Origin: Tethya wilhelma
Taxonomy: Eukaryota > Porifera > Demospongiae > Tethyida > Tethyidae
Length of the DNA stretch: 64,000 nt
Direction: 5' to 3'
NCBI GenBank assembly: GCA_964030475.1
Contig: CAXIPT010000007.1
Span: 1,442,455 to 1,506,454, forward strand
In this document: in pieces, positions 46,452 to 58,230 of the stretch
Layout: each line of letters opens with the position of its first letter
Position numbering within the stretch: the first letter of the stretch is position 1
Made by a program: the position numbers and the translations under genes
Notes under the pieces: model-generated
Databases searched by the model: none
Seen by the model: only the letters and a program-made list of their open reading frames with translations
What the model was told of the DNA's origin: nothing

Positions 46452-47141
46452 CAAGTTGTAAAAATTTTAAAAAATTAGCAGTGTAGGAATGGGCAGTGCT
46501 GTAAAAAGTATTGGAACAAGGATGGTGCTAACCATTCAGATCAAGTAAATTAAAAAATTGTATGCATTGCCTTGCATGAATGCTTGGAACTATATAATTA
46601 TAAAGTAGCATTTCTAGCCATTAGTGCTGAGCCCAATGCATTTTACACATTGAGTGAAGAAATCAGTGAAAGAGTTACACACGGAAGCGGCAACTTTTTG
46701 AAAAAATGGTCCAAAAATCAATACTGAAATTTCATTGGTTGAAAATACGTCATTGGAATGCAATTTGCGCTCCTATTTTCGCGTTGAGTCCAACGTACGC
46801 ATAATTCTTCTTTGTTCGCAATTTCGGCACATGACTACTTCATTTTCATTTTTGATCCCTCATTGCTAATTGTCGTAAATGGTTCAAAGAATTCGAATGA
46901 TCTGTATACTTGAATAGCTGATCAGTATGGATCACATACTAATGGTTCAAATTTCTACCAATCTTATCATTTGGCTTAAAAGTGGAAAAAAACTATGGAA
47001 GGCAGGATTAAATTACTGGCCAAGACTTGGGTACAAAAAATGAAGTAGTCATGTGCCGAAATTGAGACCATCCTTGTTCCAATACTTTTTACAGCACTGC
47101 CCATTCCTACACTGCTAATTTTTTAAAATTTTTACAACTTG
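46452..47141. mobile_element. foldback element C, with an insertion in its left arm
   Basis: The right arm (~47034-47141) pairs with two separated pieces of left arm: 46452-46527 and 46819-46847. About 290 bp of unrelated DNA sits between the pieces. It is related to 31866-32283 but more diverged. Confidence 0.8.
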
Positions 47142-47755
47142 TTCATTCACTTTTTTCAATACTACAGTGTGGAGACAATCAGAGACTGGTTAGTCCCTAC
47201 AAAAAGCTTGAGTTATCTGAGTAGAAGCTACATTGTCTGCTAGGGTAGCTACTGCGCATGCGCATTAAATGCCACGTGGATAATCAATGACCTTTGAACT
47301 CTAAAAGAAGCATGATGGCTACATTGAAGTACGTGAATTTATACTCTCAGTTTCAAAGCTTTCTAGTTTTTGTTTAGGCTTATTTGTGATTAAAACGAGT
47401 ATCAAGGAATGTAGTACCTATGAAAAGAACTTACTTTGTGCTGTCAAAGTTGGCTCAACGCATTCTGGTTCTCTGGAAATGCTTTTCAAGTAAGTCAGTT
47501 AGGAAGTAAGTACGTACGTAAGCAGAACAAAAATGGCACTATTGGGGCTTCCCACCAGCTCTCTCTACGAGTGCAGAGAAAAGTTTCTGTGAGTTTTAGG
47601 CCTTGCATGCAGTTGATAATCTGTCGGTGAGAGCCTCTGAGTAAGTTTTAAAACTCAATTTTGTTTGGCTAGATTTTTATGATCATAAACATTTTGTATT
47701 GTGTCTATGGGACATTCGGCCCATTCCTACTATACGTACTACCGTACGTATGATA
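47142..47755 (-). mobile_element. dispersed ~0.6 kb repeat, copy C (inverted)
   Basis: Reverse complement of copy A, running from TTCATTCACTTTTTTC to the terminal CTACCGTACGTAT. Adjoins foldback C in the same relative order as copy A and its foldback. A 39-base N gap (47756-47794) begins one base past its end. Confidence 0.85.
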
Positions 47756-47794
47756 NNNNNNNNNNNNNNNNNNNNNNNNNNNNNNNNNNNNNNN
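47756..47794. other. assembly gap
   Basis: Thirty-nine Ns at the edge of repeat copy C. Confidence 1.
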
Positions 47795-47867
47795 ACCAAA
47801 CATATTAAACATCATCAGATAGAAGAAAGACTGAACAACCTTAGAATGAGTTGGAAAATTTAAAATA

Positions 47868-50723
47868 TCAATCATAGAAAAGAATATTCAAGAAAAACAT
47901 GCAAATGATAGACAATTTTGGCCATTTTCCAATGTTGAAAGGTGTGACAAGCTGTGAATTGTCAAAAATGATCACAAATTTCTTCATATGAATGTTTAGC
48001 TGTGTGGATATATTTATCTTGTCATTGTTTATAACTTCCAGTGGTTCTGCTGTTTTGAAAATCATACGTTGAAAATTGAGTAGATCTACTAACATCTTTT
48101 GCTCTTTAATTAACATGAAGCCACTATCAAGCACAATCGTATGCAGCTGTGTTGTTCCTCTTCCAATCTTATATAGAAGATATGTAACACCCCTTGATGT
48201 AAAACAGTTGTGCGTAATTGTTAATGTCTCCAAGAATCGATGATCACAAATTACATTTGCCAAGTGTTGTAGGCATGTATCATCAATTCTTGCTGCAATC
48301 AACTTTAGTACATAAATTTGTGATAGTTTGATTGCTTCCATCAACAAATTTTGTACCAAGCCATTAGTCAGTTGAAATCCAAATAATTCCATAGCATGAA
48401 GTCTTGGACATGTAATTAAAATGATAATGTGATTTAGATGACAGGGTTTAGGACAAGTTAATGATACAGCCCTGTGGTATTCATCTGTATACACTGTATG
48501 ATATATTCCTTCTGTGACAAATTTTAGTGCAGCAGTTGAAACTCTTGTCAGAACAAGCTCATTGACACTGGTGTATTGTATCAAATCTTTAAGCAACTTT
48601 GCTGTATTGATACTGAAGTTGTCTACTGAAATGTATACTATATTTGTTGGTGGGCTTCCATCCTCAACTAGATACTCCAACCTGTCTACTACAAATTCAC
48701 TGAATCTGTGTGGCCACTTTGTTAGAATTTCTTTAGCTTGATTTCGTTCATGGTGAAGCCTCAATTCCTTGACCAATACATGCAATGTTGTGTCACTTAG
48801 ACAGTTATGTAAACTGAATAATGTATATAGTCTATTACCTATAAAGTACCCTACTGATAAGCAATCTAAGCCATTTAAACTAAGATCAGATAGTGAGAAA
48901 TAGTGTATTAATGGGTCTTCAGTTTCTGGAGTTGATTCAGGATTAATCATTAAACAAAGTTCTGGATTTTGTGTTTCATAAATGCAATTCAGGAGAGCAA
49001 GCAAAGTAAGTCGCCGATCACTGATGTCAAAATTTAGTAGGCGGCTTGAGATAAATGGTTTCTTTGTAAATTGCATGAGTTTTTGAAGTACAACTTTGTT
49101 TGAAAGTGATGTAAGACCAGCGTAAAAAGGGAGAACAGATCGAAGTGGCTCATTTTGAAGAATGTCTTGAATGGTTTCAGCTTGCTCGTCATCTTTCATC
49201 CCCACTATATGTACAGCTGCCAGAAATTCTTGTAGTTGTAAATGCAGGAAGCTGTATCTGTGATTGCAGCCGAAGGCTGTAAACTGCTGATGAAGTTGCA
49301 GAAAACCCATTGCTATATCTGTTGGATCGTGTAGATCACATCTTTGTAGCATATCTTTCTCAATGATTCTACTATGCTGTTTGAATGCTAGGAATGCTAA
49401 CTTACAATTAGCTGAAAATTTTGGTGAATATGCCTCAGGAATATCAGAAAATTCCTTAATTTCTGGGCATTTTTCTCCTGCGTGTTCTATGTGTCGAATT
49501 AGCAAGTTTAAAACAAGGGGTTTGAATAAGCCAGTGCTAGTTTTTGGAAGATTATGTCTGAAGTGACTATAAAGGTGAACCAAGATTGTAGCATTGAGTG
49601 GAAGACTACAAAGACCAACTAATTGTGGATTGATCTTGAAAGTTTCTTCAATCTCTTTCCTGAGTTCTGGCTGAGTGTCATTTAAGCTTGCATCCAAAAA
49701 TTCATCCAATTTCATTTGTTCAAATCCAGTTGTACGTATGCGGGCCGTGAGGAGGGGTGCTAAAGTAAGAGCATGATGGATCTCTGGACGAGCTGTCATC
49801 AGTATGCTGCATTTGCTTAGAGCTTGTTGTCCACTACCAGCAATAAAACGATAGAAGAAGCATTTTTGGTCCCAAGATCCAGAAAATTCATCACAGGCAT
49901 CAAGTAAAAAGCAAACCTCTTCCCCATCTTTCTCTTCTATAGCCTCAGCTACTGCCTCTCTCATCTTCTTACTGGAGTGAGGAATTATATCAGCCAAACA
50001 TTTTGCTGAAGCTATGTCTGGATCATTTAGTGACACGTGGATGAGCAGCTGAATATGACTAAATAGCTCACCAGCTGCCCATTTTTTGCAAGAGTGCCAT
50101 GATAGTGTTGTTTTTCCAGATCCAGCAACACCTTCCACAAGTAACACTTTCCGTTTTGCTTGATCGTTTCCAGCAAGAAAAACGTCTTCAAGCTTAATTG
50201 GTTTGGCCTTTTCTTTTTGTTCCCTTTTTTCATCCAGTTGCTCATCTTTGATTGGGACGTCAAACAGGGATAGGTCAATGTAGGACTGGATAGCAGAGAA
50301 TGGCCATTGTGTACATGATGGGTGTCTAAAAGAATCTGAAGCACTGTACAGTTCCTTAAGGTATGATTGAAACCTTCCAAAGGCATCATATTGTGAATAA
50401 CTGTTCTCAGGAAGATGCAGGAGTAACCTCTGAAGCTTTTCAGCTAGATCAGGGCTACCTACTGTGCAGAGAACTTCTATAAGGCATTGATTTGTGGGCT
50501 TCAAATTTCTTTTCTTCCATTCAAAGAGCATGTTTTGAGCCTGAACATAGAGGTCTTTATGATCAGCTTTTATGCTCTCTATTTCAGGGGGACCCAATCC
50601 CAGTAGTGGTGCACATCTTTCCCACTTTATCAGGTCAAGACCGAGATGACCAATGTGTTTGTCACTTACCTTAGATTTCAAAAGTCCAGATGGAATGGTT
50701 TCAATAATATCATTAGCGGCCAT
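47868..50723 (-). CDS. NLR-3: intact DEATH-NACHT-LRR receptor with long C-terminus
   Basis: Uninterrupted 951-aa frame from MAANDIIETIPSGLLKSK (50723); an ATG 21 codons upstream is rejected because paralogues start at MAAN. DEATH domain ~15-105, conserved CTQWPFSAIQSYIDLSLFD linker, Walker A GVAGSGKTT (198-206), Walker B VCFLLDACDE (~270-279) and SFLHLQLQEFLAAVHI. LRR-like units follow (VLKLIAARIDDTCLQHLA, FLETLTITHNCFTSRG). The C-terminal ~90 residues (INISTQLNIHMKKFVIIFD, LSIICMFFLNILFYD) have no match in NLR-2 and end in a hydrophobic stretch; they may be readthrough into former 3' flank. Probably cytosolic. It is one of two unbroken NLRs in the window and differs most from NLR-2 in the LRRs. 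Confidence 0.93.
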   Translation of the reverse strand: MAANDIIETIPSGLLKSKVSDKHIGHLGLDLIKWERCAPLLGLGPPEIESIKADHKDLYVQAQNMLFEWKKRNLKPTNQCLIEVLCTVGSPDLAEKLQRLLLHLPENSYSQYDAFGRFQSYLKELYSASDSFRHPSCTQWPFSAIQSYIDLSLFDVPIKDEQLDEKREQKEKAKPIKLEDVFLAGNDQAKRKVLLVEGVAGSGKTTLSWHSCKKWAAGELFSHIQLLIHVSLNDPDIASAKCLADIIPHSSKKMREAVAEAIEEKDGEEVCFLLDACDEFSGSWDQKCFFYRFIAGSGQQALSKCSILMTARPEIHHALTLAPLLTARIRTTGFEQMKLDEFLDASLNDTQPELRKEIEETFKINPQLVGLCSLPLNATILVHLYSHFRHNLPKTSTGLFKPLVLNLLIRHIEHAGEKCPEIKEFSDIPEAYSPKFSANCKLAFLAFKQHSRIIEKDMLQRCDLHDPTDIAMGFLQLHQQFTAFGCNHRYSFLHLQLQEFLAAVHIVGMKDDEQAETIQDILQNEPLRSVLPFYAGLTSLSNKVVLQKLMQFTKKPFISSRLLNFDISDRRLTLLALLNCIYETQNPELCLMINPESTPETEDPLIHYFSLSDLSLNGLDCLSVGYFIGNRLYTLFSLHNCLSDTTLHVLVKELRLHHERNQAKEILTKWPHRFSEFVVDRLEYLVEDGSPPTNIVYISVDNFSINTAKLLKDLIQYTSVNELVLTRVSTAALKFVTEGIYHTVYTDEYHRAVSLTCPKPCHLNHIIILITCPRLHAMELFGFQLTNGLVQNLLMEAIKLSQIYVLKLIAARIDDTCLQHLANVICDHRFLETLTITHNCFTSRGVTYLLYKIGRGTTQLHTIVLDSGFMLIKEQKMLVDLLNFQRMIFKTAEPLEVINNDKINISTQLNIHMKKFVIIFDNSQLVTPFNIGKWPKLSIICMFFLNILFYD

Positions 50724-51195
50724 ATTGCAAACTTGTGTACATGTACGTATGGAATCGACTATTTCAAGAATTATAACTTTCAGCAAAATTCCTTGGCCTA
50801 TTGTACGTATAGCCTATAGAGTTGGAGAAATACATTACTCTATGTCATGCAGACTGAATTGAACAAATAAGCGATTAGAAACTTACTTAAACATGTTATA
50901 GAATCACTTCTTTAGACTATAGTAGTTGCAATTGCCAGCAGTATATGATTTTGAATTAGTGTGCCACACCCATGCATTTTGAAATCGTGAATATTGTCCG
51001 TGCTTGCTGATAAAAATCAGCACATGTGCTCACATGCAGTGTAGTTGTTTATTCATAACTTGAATCATAAGCATACAACTAGTATATGCAATTATGCATG
51101 TCCAGAATACATATTTTCTTTGAATAAAAAAACGATAACCAGTTTTATGGCATGACAATTGTAATAATTACGCACATGCTTCAAGCACATTTTTA
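50724..51195 (-). promoter_or_regulatory. NLR-3 upstream region with NLR motif
   Basis: GTGTGCCACACCCATGCAT at ~50959-50977 is followed by ATCGTGAATATTGTCC and TAAAAATCAGCACATG. The same series recurs upstream of NLR-5 (58185-58250). No other gene lies here; the NLR-4 3' end is at 51196. Confidence 0.5.
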
Positions 51196-53910
51196 CTATA
51201 CAATATTGTGCAATAGGCTAGGAGGTAGTAATCCCATAGTATCAACAGTGTCCAATATTTGTCGTTCAGCCTCTTTACTTCCTCTCAATACATATAATTG
51301 TGGTCTACTAAGCCATATACGTATCACGTTAATAAATGTAACTAATGAAATATGATCTTCATTAATTAAATTATCCATTTTCCCCTCATATGATAGAGTC
51401 AGCAGCCTTAAAAGGGAATTAGAGAGTAGTTGCTGTAGTAAGTATGTTAGAGCATTTTGTGAGTAAATGTTTTCCGAGATATCTAATTCTTCAAGGTATT
51501 TGTGATCTTTGATTGCATCAGCCAAAAGTTTTATGGCATAATCATCAAGTCCACACATGACCAGTTCAAGCACAGAGATTGTTGATAGTTTGACTGCTTC
51601 TACCATCAAACAAATGGATTTATTCTCTGGATAATACTCCCTTACACATAATGAATGAAGGTTACGGCATGATAGCATCACGATAAAATAATTTATTGCA
51701 CAGGGCCTGAGCCCCGCCAGCTCTATACACCGACGACCAGAGCTGTGAAGTACTCCTTCTGTGAGATTTTTTAGAATACTATCTGTACAGGCTAAACCTG
51801 GTGTTAATATAGACAGATATACCTGATATACACACTCAACTAAGTCCTGTAGGAGTTTGGCTGTCTCAGCACTTATGAAACCAATCATAAGCATAAGCTT
51901 GTTGCTGGGGCTGATTGGTTTCTTTGTGTGTAACTTCAACTGTTTGATCATGACAATCAATCCAAAGTCACTGCAGCATGTTCCTAGCAAATCAAGGCAC
52001 ATCTTGGATGTATTTGCAAAAAAGAAACCCAATGATGAGTAATCTAATGGTGTCTTACTCAGTCCTAACAGACTTGCATAATATTTGTAAACAGTATACT
52101 CTTTGTTTGGTGTAGGTGGTTTAACTAGCTTGCAGAGGTCTGGTTTCTGTGTTTCATGAATACAGTTGAAAAGAGCTAACAAAGGAAGACGTCTATCTCC
52201 AGATCTAGAGGGATTCCTTTTAAGCTCTTCCATGATTGAAATTTGATCCAAATGATTATCAGTGACCTTTAGCAACACATCTAGTGCATCGTTGTTTGAG
52301 AGCCCAGTGAGTCCAGCATAAAATCGGAGCACAGGACTGAGAGTGTTTGTTTGAAGTATACTTTCAACTGTTTGAACCTGCTCATGGTCAGTCATATGTT
52401 GTATGTGTACAGCTGCCAGAAACTCTTGTAGTGACAAATGTAAGAAGCTACATCGATAACTGGAACCAAAAGCTGTCAACTGCTGGTGAAGTTGAAGAAA
52501 ACCCATTGCATCTTTTGTTTTGCCTAGACCATGTGTTTTCAATGTCTGTTCACTGAAGACTCGGGTATGGTTCATATATTCTGAGAATGCTAACTTACAA
52601 ACTGCATTGAACTTCAGCAAGATATCTTCAGGAAGTGCCAAAAATTCCCAAATCTCTGGGTGTTCTTTCTATGTGGGTTGTATGTATCGAAGAAGCAGGT
52701 TCAAAACGAGTGGTTTGAACAGTCCAGTTGTGGTTGAGGGCAGGTTGTCTTTCAGGAAGTTGTAAAGATGGACTAAAATGGCTGCATTGATTGGAAGACT
52801 GCAAAGACCTTCCAACTCTGGATTTATCTTGAGAGTTTCGGCCACTTCTTTTCTAAGCACCTCATCACTGCTTAAGCTTAAGTCAAGATATGTTTCAAAC
52901 TTTGAACTCTCAAATCCTTCAATGCGAACATGAGCTGTAAGCAAGTGTCTTATGGATTTTTGATGTATTTCTGGACGAGCAGCTAACACTACACTACATG
53001 TCTTAAGTGCATTCCGACCTTTGCCTTCTATAAATCGATAGAGAAAGCTATCCCACAAAGCTGAGGGAGCTTCATCACAAGCGTCAAAAAAGAAACAAAC
53101 TCCTCCTCCATCTTTATCTTCTATAGCCTCAGCTACTGCCTCTCTCATCTTCTTGCTTGGGTGAGGAATAATGTCAGCTAAACATTTTGCTGAAGCTATG
53201 TCTGGATCATTCAGCGACACGTGGATGAGCAGCTGAATATCTTTAAAAAGCTCACCAGCTGCCCATTTTTTGCAAGAGTGCCATGATAATGTTGTTTTTC
53301 CAGCCCCAGCAACCCCTTCCAGAAGTAGTAGCTTCCATTTTGCTTGATCATTTCTAGAAAGGAAAATGTTTTCAAGCTTAATTGGCTTGGCTGAAACTTG
53401 TTGCTCTCTCTTTTTTCCCTTATCTGGCTCATTTTTTATAGGGACATCAAACAGGGACAGGTCAATGTAGGACTGGATAGCAGAGAATGGCCATTGTGTA
53501 CATGATGGGTGTCTAAATGAATCCGAAACAGTGTACAGCTCCTTAAGGTAAGATTGAAAGCTGCTAAAAGCATCTTGTTGTGAAGTACTGCCATCAGGAA
53601 TATGCAGGAGTAACCTCTGAAGCTTTTCAGCAAGATCTTGTCTTCTTACTGAGCTGAAAACTACTATAAGGCGGTGATTTGTGGCCTTGAATGCTTCTAT
53701 TTCTTTCCATCGAATGAGTGATTTTTGAGCCTGAACTACAACACTCTTGTGATCTTCTTTGATGCTATCTATGTCTGACTGTTTCAGTTTGAGAACAGGT
53801 GCATATTCCTCCCACTCTTTCATTTGAAAGCCAAGTAGGCCAATATGTTCATCACTTACCTTAGATTCTAACAGTTGAGATGGAATGGTTTTGATAATAT
53901 TGGCAGCCAT
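51196..53910 (-). pseudogene. NLR-4: DEATH-NACHT-LRR receptor with a single nonsense codon
   Basis: One frame runs from MAANIIKTIPSQLLESK (53910) to 51196 (~904 codons), broken only by TAG at 52669-52671. The paralogue NLR-1 has AAG at this place (QHTKKEHPE against QPT-stop-KEHPE), so this is one AAG-to-TAG change. Upstream lie the DEATH domain, Walker A GVAGAGKTT, Walker B VCFFFDACDE and VVLAARPE. Downstream are SFLHLSLQEFLAAVHI and LRRs (VLELVMCGLDDYAIKLLA, YLEELDISENIYSQNA). It could be a recent null allele, a sequencing error, or a gene making a truncated DEATH-NACHT product. Confidence 0.9.
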
Positions 53911-54305
53911 TCACTGAGGCACTTCAAGTTAGTTAATTGTATAGTTATACCTATATGTATGTGTACTAGTGCAACCAGCCTGATCCTGAGTGTTTTCACA
54001 CACTCACCTCACACAAATCAATCTTTGAAAAGAGTCCTGGCTTAGGTCTTTCAGTGGTAAAAGTTAAGTTAAACCTTTATTGAGACTGACAGGTACTGAT
54101 CATGAGCGCTTCTCAAGGAATATAGCCAGTGGCGAATTAAATCACACTGCATGTATAATGAAAGAAAACATTGTACTCATGCTAACTAGTATTCGTCAGA
54201 AAGGTACAACATTGGTAAGTTGTTTTGCTTACACGTTTGTTGTATGGATACCAATCCTCATCCAGACTTGTGTATGTCGATGCATAATAAACTTTGAACT
54301 CTTGG

Positions 54306-54367
54306 GTGATTGTGGGCAACACCCACATTATACTTAGTAGTCGTGAATAATATTATGTGGTTTTAAA
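54306..54367 (-). promoter_or_regulatory. NLR upstream motif, NLR-4 copy
   Basis: GATTGTGGGCAACACCCACA, then TCGTGAATAATATTATGTG, ~400-455 bp upstream of the NLR-4 start. The second half is nearly identical to the NLR-1 copy (30905-30922). Confidence 0.5.
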
Positions 54368-54370
54368 AAT

Positions 54371-54540
54371 ACGCCGTGGCTAGAGTACCGGTAGTCTGTA
54401 TACTTTCCTATTGCTTTTGTATTGCAGAATTACGTAATATACAGTATCCGGATTTTGCCGGTGCTGCATTAAAGTACCGGCACCATTGACTGCAATATAT
54501 TTAGCTTAGTTTACGGTGACCGGTACTCTAGCCACAGCGT
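54371..54540. mobile_element. small TIR element inserted in the NLR-4 upstream region
   Basis: TIRs ACG(C)CGTGGCTAGAGTACCGGT of about 22 bp with one mismatch, 170 bp overall, no coding frame. TAAAAAT flanks it on both sides (7-8 bp target duplication, hAT-like). The paralogous NLR-1 upstream region at ~30925 lacks it. Confidence 0.75.
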
Positions 54541-54679
54541 TAAAAATATTACATGCACATCAAGACCATAATTATGTCAAGACATAACACACATAATTAT
54601 GTATACACAACTTAGTTGTTTTTCATAGGTAGCCAACCATGCATGCATATACTCAATAGGGGATTGAGATCAGAGTATA

Positions 54680-54744
54680 GCCTCATCCCCAGGCCCCTCC
54701 TTCCTTATTTTTTGAGGAGGGAGGAAGGGGCCTGGAGACGAGGC
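54680..54744. repeat. short foldback repeat with CCCAGGC core
   Basis: GCCTCATCCCCAGGCCCCTC pairs with GAGGAAGGGGCCTGGAGACG and onward to GAGGC. Related to 784-849. Confidence 0.55.
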
Positions 54745-55282
54745 TAGTTGGAGTATATAAGGTTTGCATCTCCAAATATGACATGTACTGGTGCATGTGT
54801 TGCTCTAGCTATATACCATGGCTATAGCTCTATAGCTATAGAAGTGAAAATCCACTGTATCAACTATATCGGTACTTAAGTATACTACGCCTCCCTTAAT
54901 TTTACTTGAATCAGATGTTTAATATTGTATTATAATGTATTAAAATGGCCAGAACCCCCACAATTAATTTAAAGTGACACTGTGCATCCATGCACATATA
55001 TAGTTAATTGTTATTATGTGAGTATCAACAAATGCGCAGTACATTGTCATGAAACATCGCGATTTCTTGCGACTATAGTACTGATACAGTTCCTTTAATG
55101 AATTCAACACTTATATAAAATTTTTATACAATATCCATTTAAATAATTTAATATTTAATAATTAAATTGTGCCCATAATAATTATAACATACATCATTGA
55201 ATAGCATGTTCACATTTTTCACTGTGCTGATAACAAACGAGCCAAACTACACTGTAACTGAAATGATCACATGTACACACAC

Positions 55283-57978
55283 TTAATTCCGTTTGTGTAA
55301 CTGAGGATTCTGAAAAAGAGTTTTTACATAGTTATGTAATATTGAATCTCTTTTCCAATCCCGAAGATGCATTTCAGGTGTAAATGGACGAAAGAGTGGT
55401 CTGTTTTGTTGCATACGCTTCGTACATATCTGCTCAATAAGTCCAATTTGATTGTTGTTAAGCTTGTCTACTTTCAGTGTTTGTAAAACTTCATTGCTAT
55501 GAAGCTGCTCAAGAAAACTAGTTAGCGAAGTTGAACCATACAAGTTTTTGCAAATAAGCAGCTGTTTTAGATCTTGGTGATCAGAAACAGCGTTTGCCAA
55601 ATATGATAAGCCAGCATCGTTTATTTGGCAGTTTTCTAAGCTTAATCTACAAATAGTTGACAATTTTAGTGCCTCAGAAAATAAATACATCACTTGTCCG
55701 ATTCTGTTACAGTCTAGATAGAGTTCTTGAAGGTTTTTTGCTGTGACTAGCAGTAAGATCAGATAGTGTATATGTGATTGGTTTATGTTTGAGTCTGCCA
55801 AATTTATAGTGTCAAAGTTTGAGTTGCTCTGTAGTCCCTCAATAGTGGTAGTAATAAGTTCTTTTGGTGAGTTCCAACAGTGACAAATTCCTATTCCTTT
55901 TGTTATTTGCATCAAATCTTTCAGTAGTGGCAGGGATTGTTTACTTATTGCATTCCAGGACAACTGAATGTAGTTTGTAGATACTGCATTCCTTGAATTA
56001 TGGCTCTGTATCATCTGTCTAACAAGAGCTTGAAAGCCAGCATCACCTATTGAACAATAAATGAGTTCCAGCCACTGATTAGATGTATGGCCTAAGAAGA
56101 AACCTATGGACAAGCAGTCAAGTGGGTTTAGAGAAAGACCAAACAATGAAATTGCTTTACTCCCATCAGGAATTGATTTGCTAGGAAGGATTTCGTCAAC
56201 CAAGCGAGGGAGTTGTGTCTCATAAATACAGTTAATAAGAGACAGAAACAAACGTCGTCTATCACTTGCATTGGTGGGACACTTGGATATTGCTTCCATA
56301 ATGCTATAACTTTCTAAAGGTTTCTCTGTAACTTCCATTAGCAATTTAAAGGCACTTCTGTTACAAAGACGAGTGAGTCCCGCATAAAATGGAAGCACAG
56401 GACTGAGAGGTTTAGTTTCAAGAGTCTTTTGAACTGATTTTACTTGCTCATGCTTACTCATTTGTTGTATGTGTACAGCTGCCAGAAACTCTTGCATTGA
56501 CAAGTGTAAGAAACTATATCGAGAACTTTGACCAAATGGTGTCAGCTGCTGGTGAAGTTGCACAAATCCCATAGCATCTTCTACGCTGCTTAAATCACAC
56601 CTTTTCAACACAGCTTTCTTAATGATTCTACTACTTTGCTCAAATGTCAGGAATGCTAGCTTACAGACAGCTGCGAATTTTGGTGAGTATAGTTCAGGAA
56701 TATTAGAAAACTCCTTGATTTCTGGGCAATTATTTTCTTTATGCTCTATGTGTCGAATTAGCAAGTTTAAAACAAGTGGTTTGAACAAATCAGTAGTGGT
56801 TTTGGAAGATTATCTCTGAAGTGACTATAAAGGTAAACCAAGATTGTAGCATTGAGCGGAAGACTACAAATACTGATCAATTCTGGATTAAGTTCAAATT
56901 TTTCTGCTATTTCCTTCCTTAGTTGAGGATTTTCACTTAAACTTGCATCTAAGAATTCACCTAATTTCACTTGTTCAAAGCCTGCAATACGTACATGAGC
57001 TGTAAGAAGTGGAGTTACTGAAAAAGCATCATGTATTTCAGGACGAGCAGTGATTACTATACTACACCAAGGAAGAGTTGATAGCCCCATTCCAGCAACA
57101 AAGCGATACAAAAAGCTGCTCTGATTCCAAGAACCAGGAAATTCATCACAGGCATCAAACCAAAAGCAAACTCCTTTCCCAGTTTTCTTTTCTATAGCCC
57201 TAGCTACATCTATTCTAAAATCTTTATCTGGATGAGGAATAATATCGGCTAAGCAAGTTGCTGAAGCTATGTCTGGATCATTTAGTGACACGTGAATCAA
57301 CAATCTAATTTGTTCGAAAAGATCACCAGCTGCCCATTTTTTGCACGAATGCCACGATAGTGTTGTCTTTCCAGATCCAGCTACTCCTTCCAAAAGCAAC
57401 ACTTTTCGTTTAGCTTGATCATTTCCAGCAAGGAAAATGCTTTCTAGCTTGAATGGTTTGACCTCTTTGTTTTGCTCTCTCTTCTTATCTGATGGCTCAT
57501 TTTTTATTGGGACATCAAACAGGGATAGGTCAATGTAGGACTGGATAGCAGAGAATGGCCATTGTGTATATGATGGGTGTCTAAAAGAATCTGAAGCAGT
57601 GTACAGCTCCTTAAGGTATGATTGGAAGCTGCTAAAAGCATCTTGTTGTGAAGTACTGTCATCGGGAAGATGCAGGAGTAACCTCTGAAGCTTTTCAGCA
57701 AGATCTTGTCTTCTTACTGTGCAGAGAACTATTATAAGGCGGTGATTTGTGGCCTTGAATGCTTGTTTTTTCTTCCATTTAAAGAGCATGTTTTGAGCTT
57801 GGACATCAGTTTCTTCATGATCAGATTTAATAGTTTCTATTTCACTCAGACCTAACCCAAATAGTGGTGCACACCTTTCCCATTGTTTCATGTCAAGACC
57901 AAGTTGACCAATGTGTTCGTCACTTACCTTATCTTCCAAAAATTGAGATGGAATAGTTTTGATAATATTAGCGGCCAT
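55283..57978 (-). pseudogene. NLR-5: DEATH-NACHT-LRR receptor with a single frameshift
   Basis: Starts MAANIIKTIPSQFLEDK (57978). The first frame covers DEATH, Walker A GVAGSGKTT, Walker B VCFWFDACDE and VITARPE, and ends at 56767. The second frame (from 56788) carries FKPLVLNLLIRHIEH, SFLHLSMQEFLAAVHI and LRRs (ICRLSLENCQINDAGLSYLA), ending at 55283. The frames meet at an A run (T run 56800-56803 on the plus strand) that is one base shorter than in NLR-2 and NLR-3, where the text is DNLPKTTTGLFKP. It would otherwise be a full ~900-aa receptor, so a homopolymer sequencing error is a real alternative. Confidence 0.9.
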
Positions 57979-58184
57979 ATTGCAGCAATGCTAATGTGTG
58001 TACATATGGAATCAATTATTGCAGACACAATCTTCTAGTGTTATAGCCTAGTATAGAACGAGAGAGACACAAGTGTAAAACTATATATATGCCACAATTG
58101 ACTCAATGAACAACAAACTTACATAAAGTGCCCTCTTTAGTTTCTGTTAGTACTGCGAGTATGTGATGTTTTCTTTTGAATCAA

Positions 58185-58230
58185 TGTGCCACACCCATGC
58201 ATATTTTGAAATTGTGAATATTGTCCACGC
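58185..58230 (-). promoter_or_regulatory. NLR upstream motif, NLR-5 proximal copy
   Basis: TGTGCCACACCCATGCATAT, then ATTGTGAATATTGTCC, ~210-250 bp upstream of the NLR-5 start. Same module as NLR-3. Confidence 0.5.
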
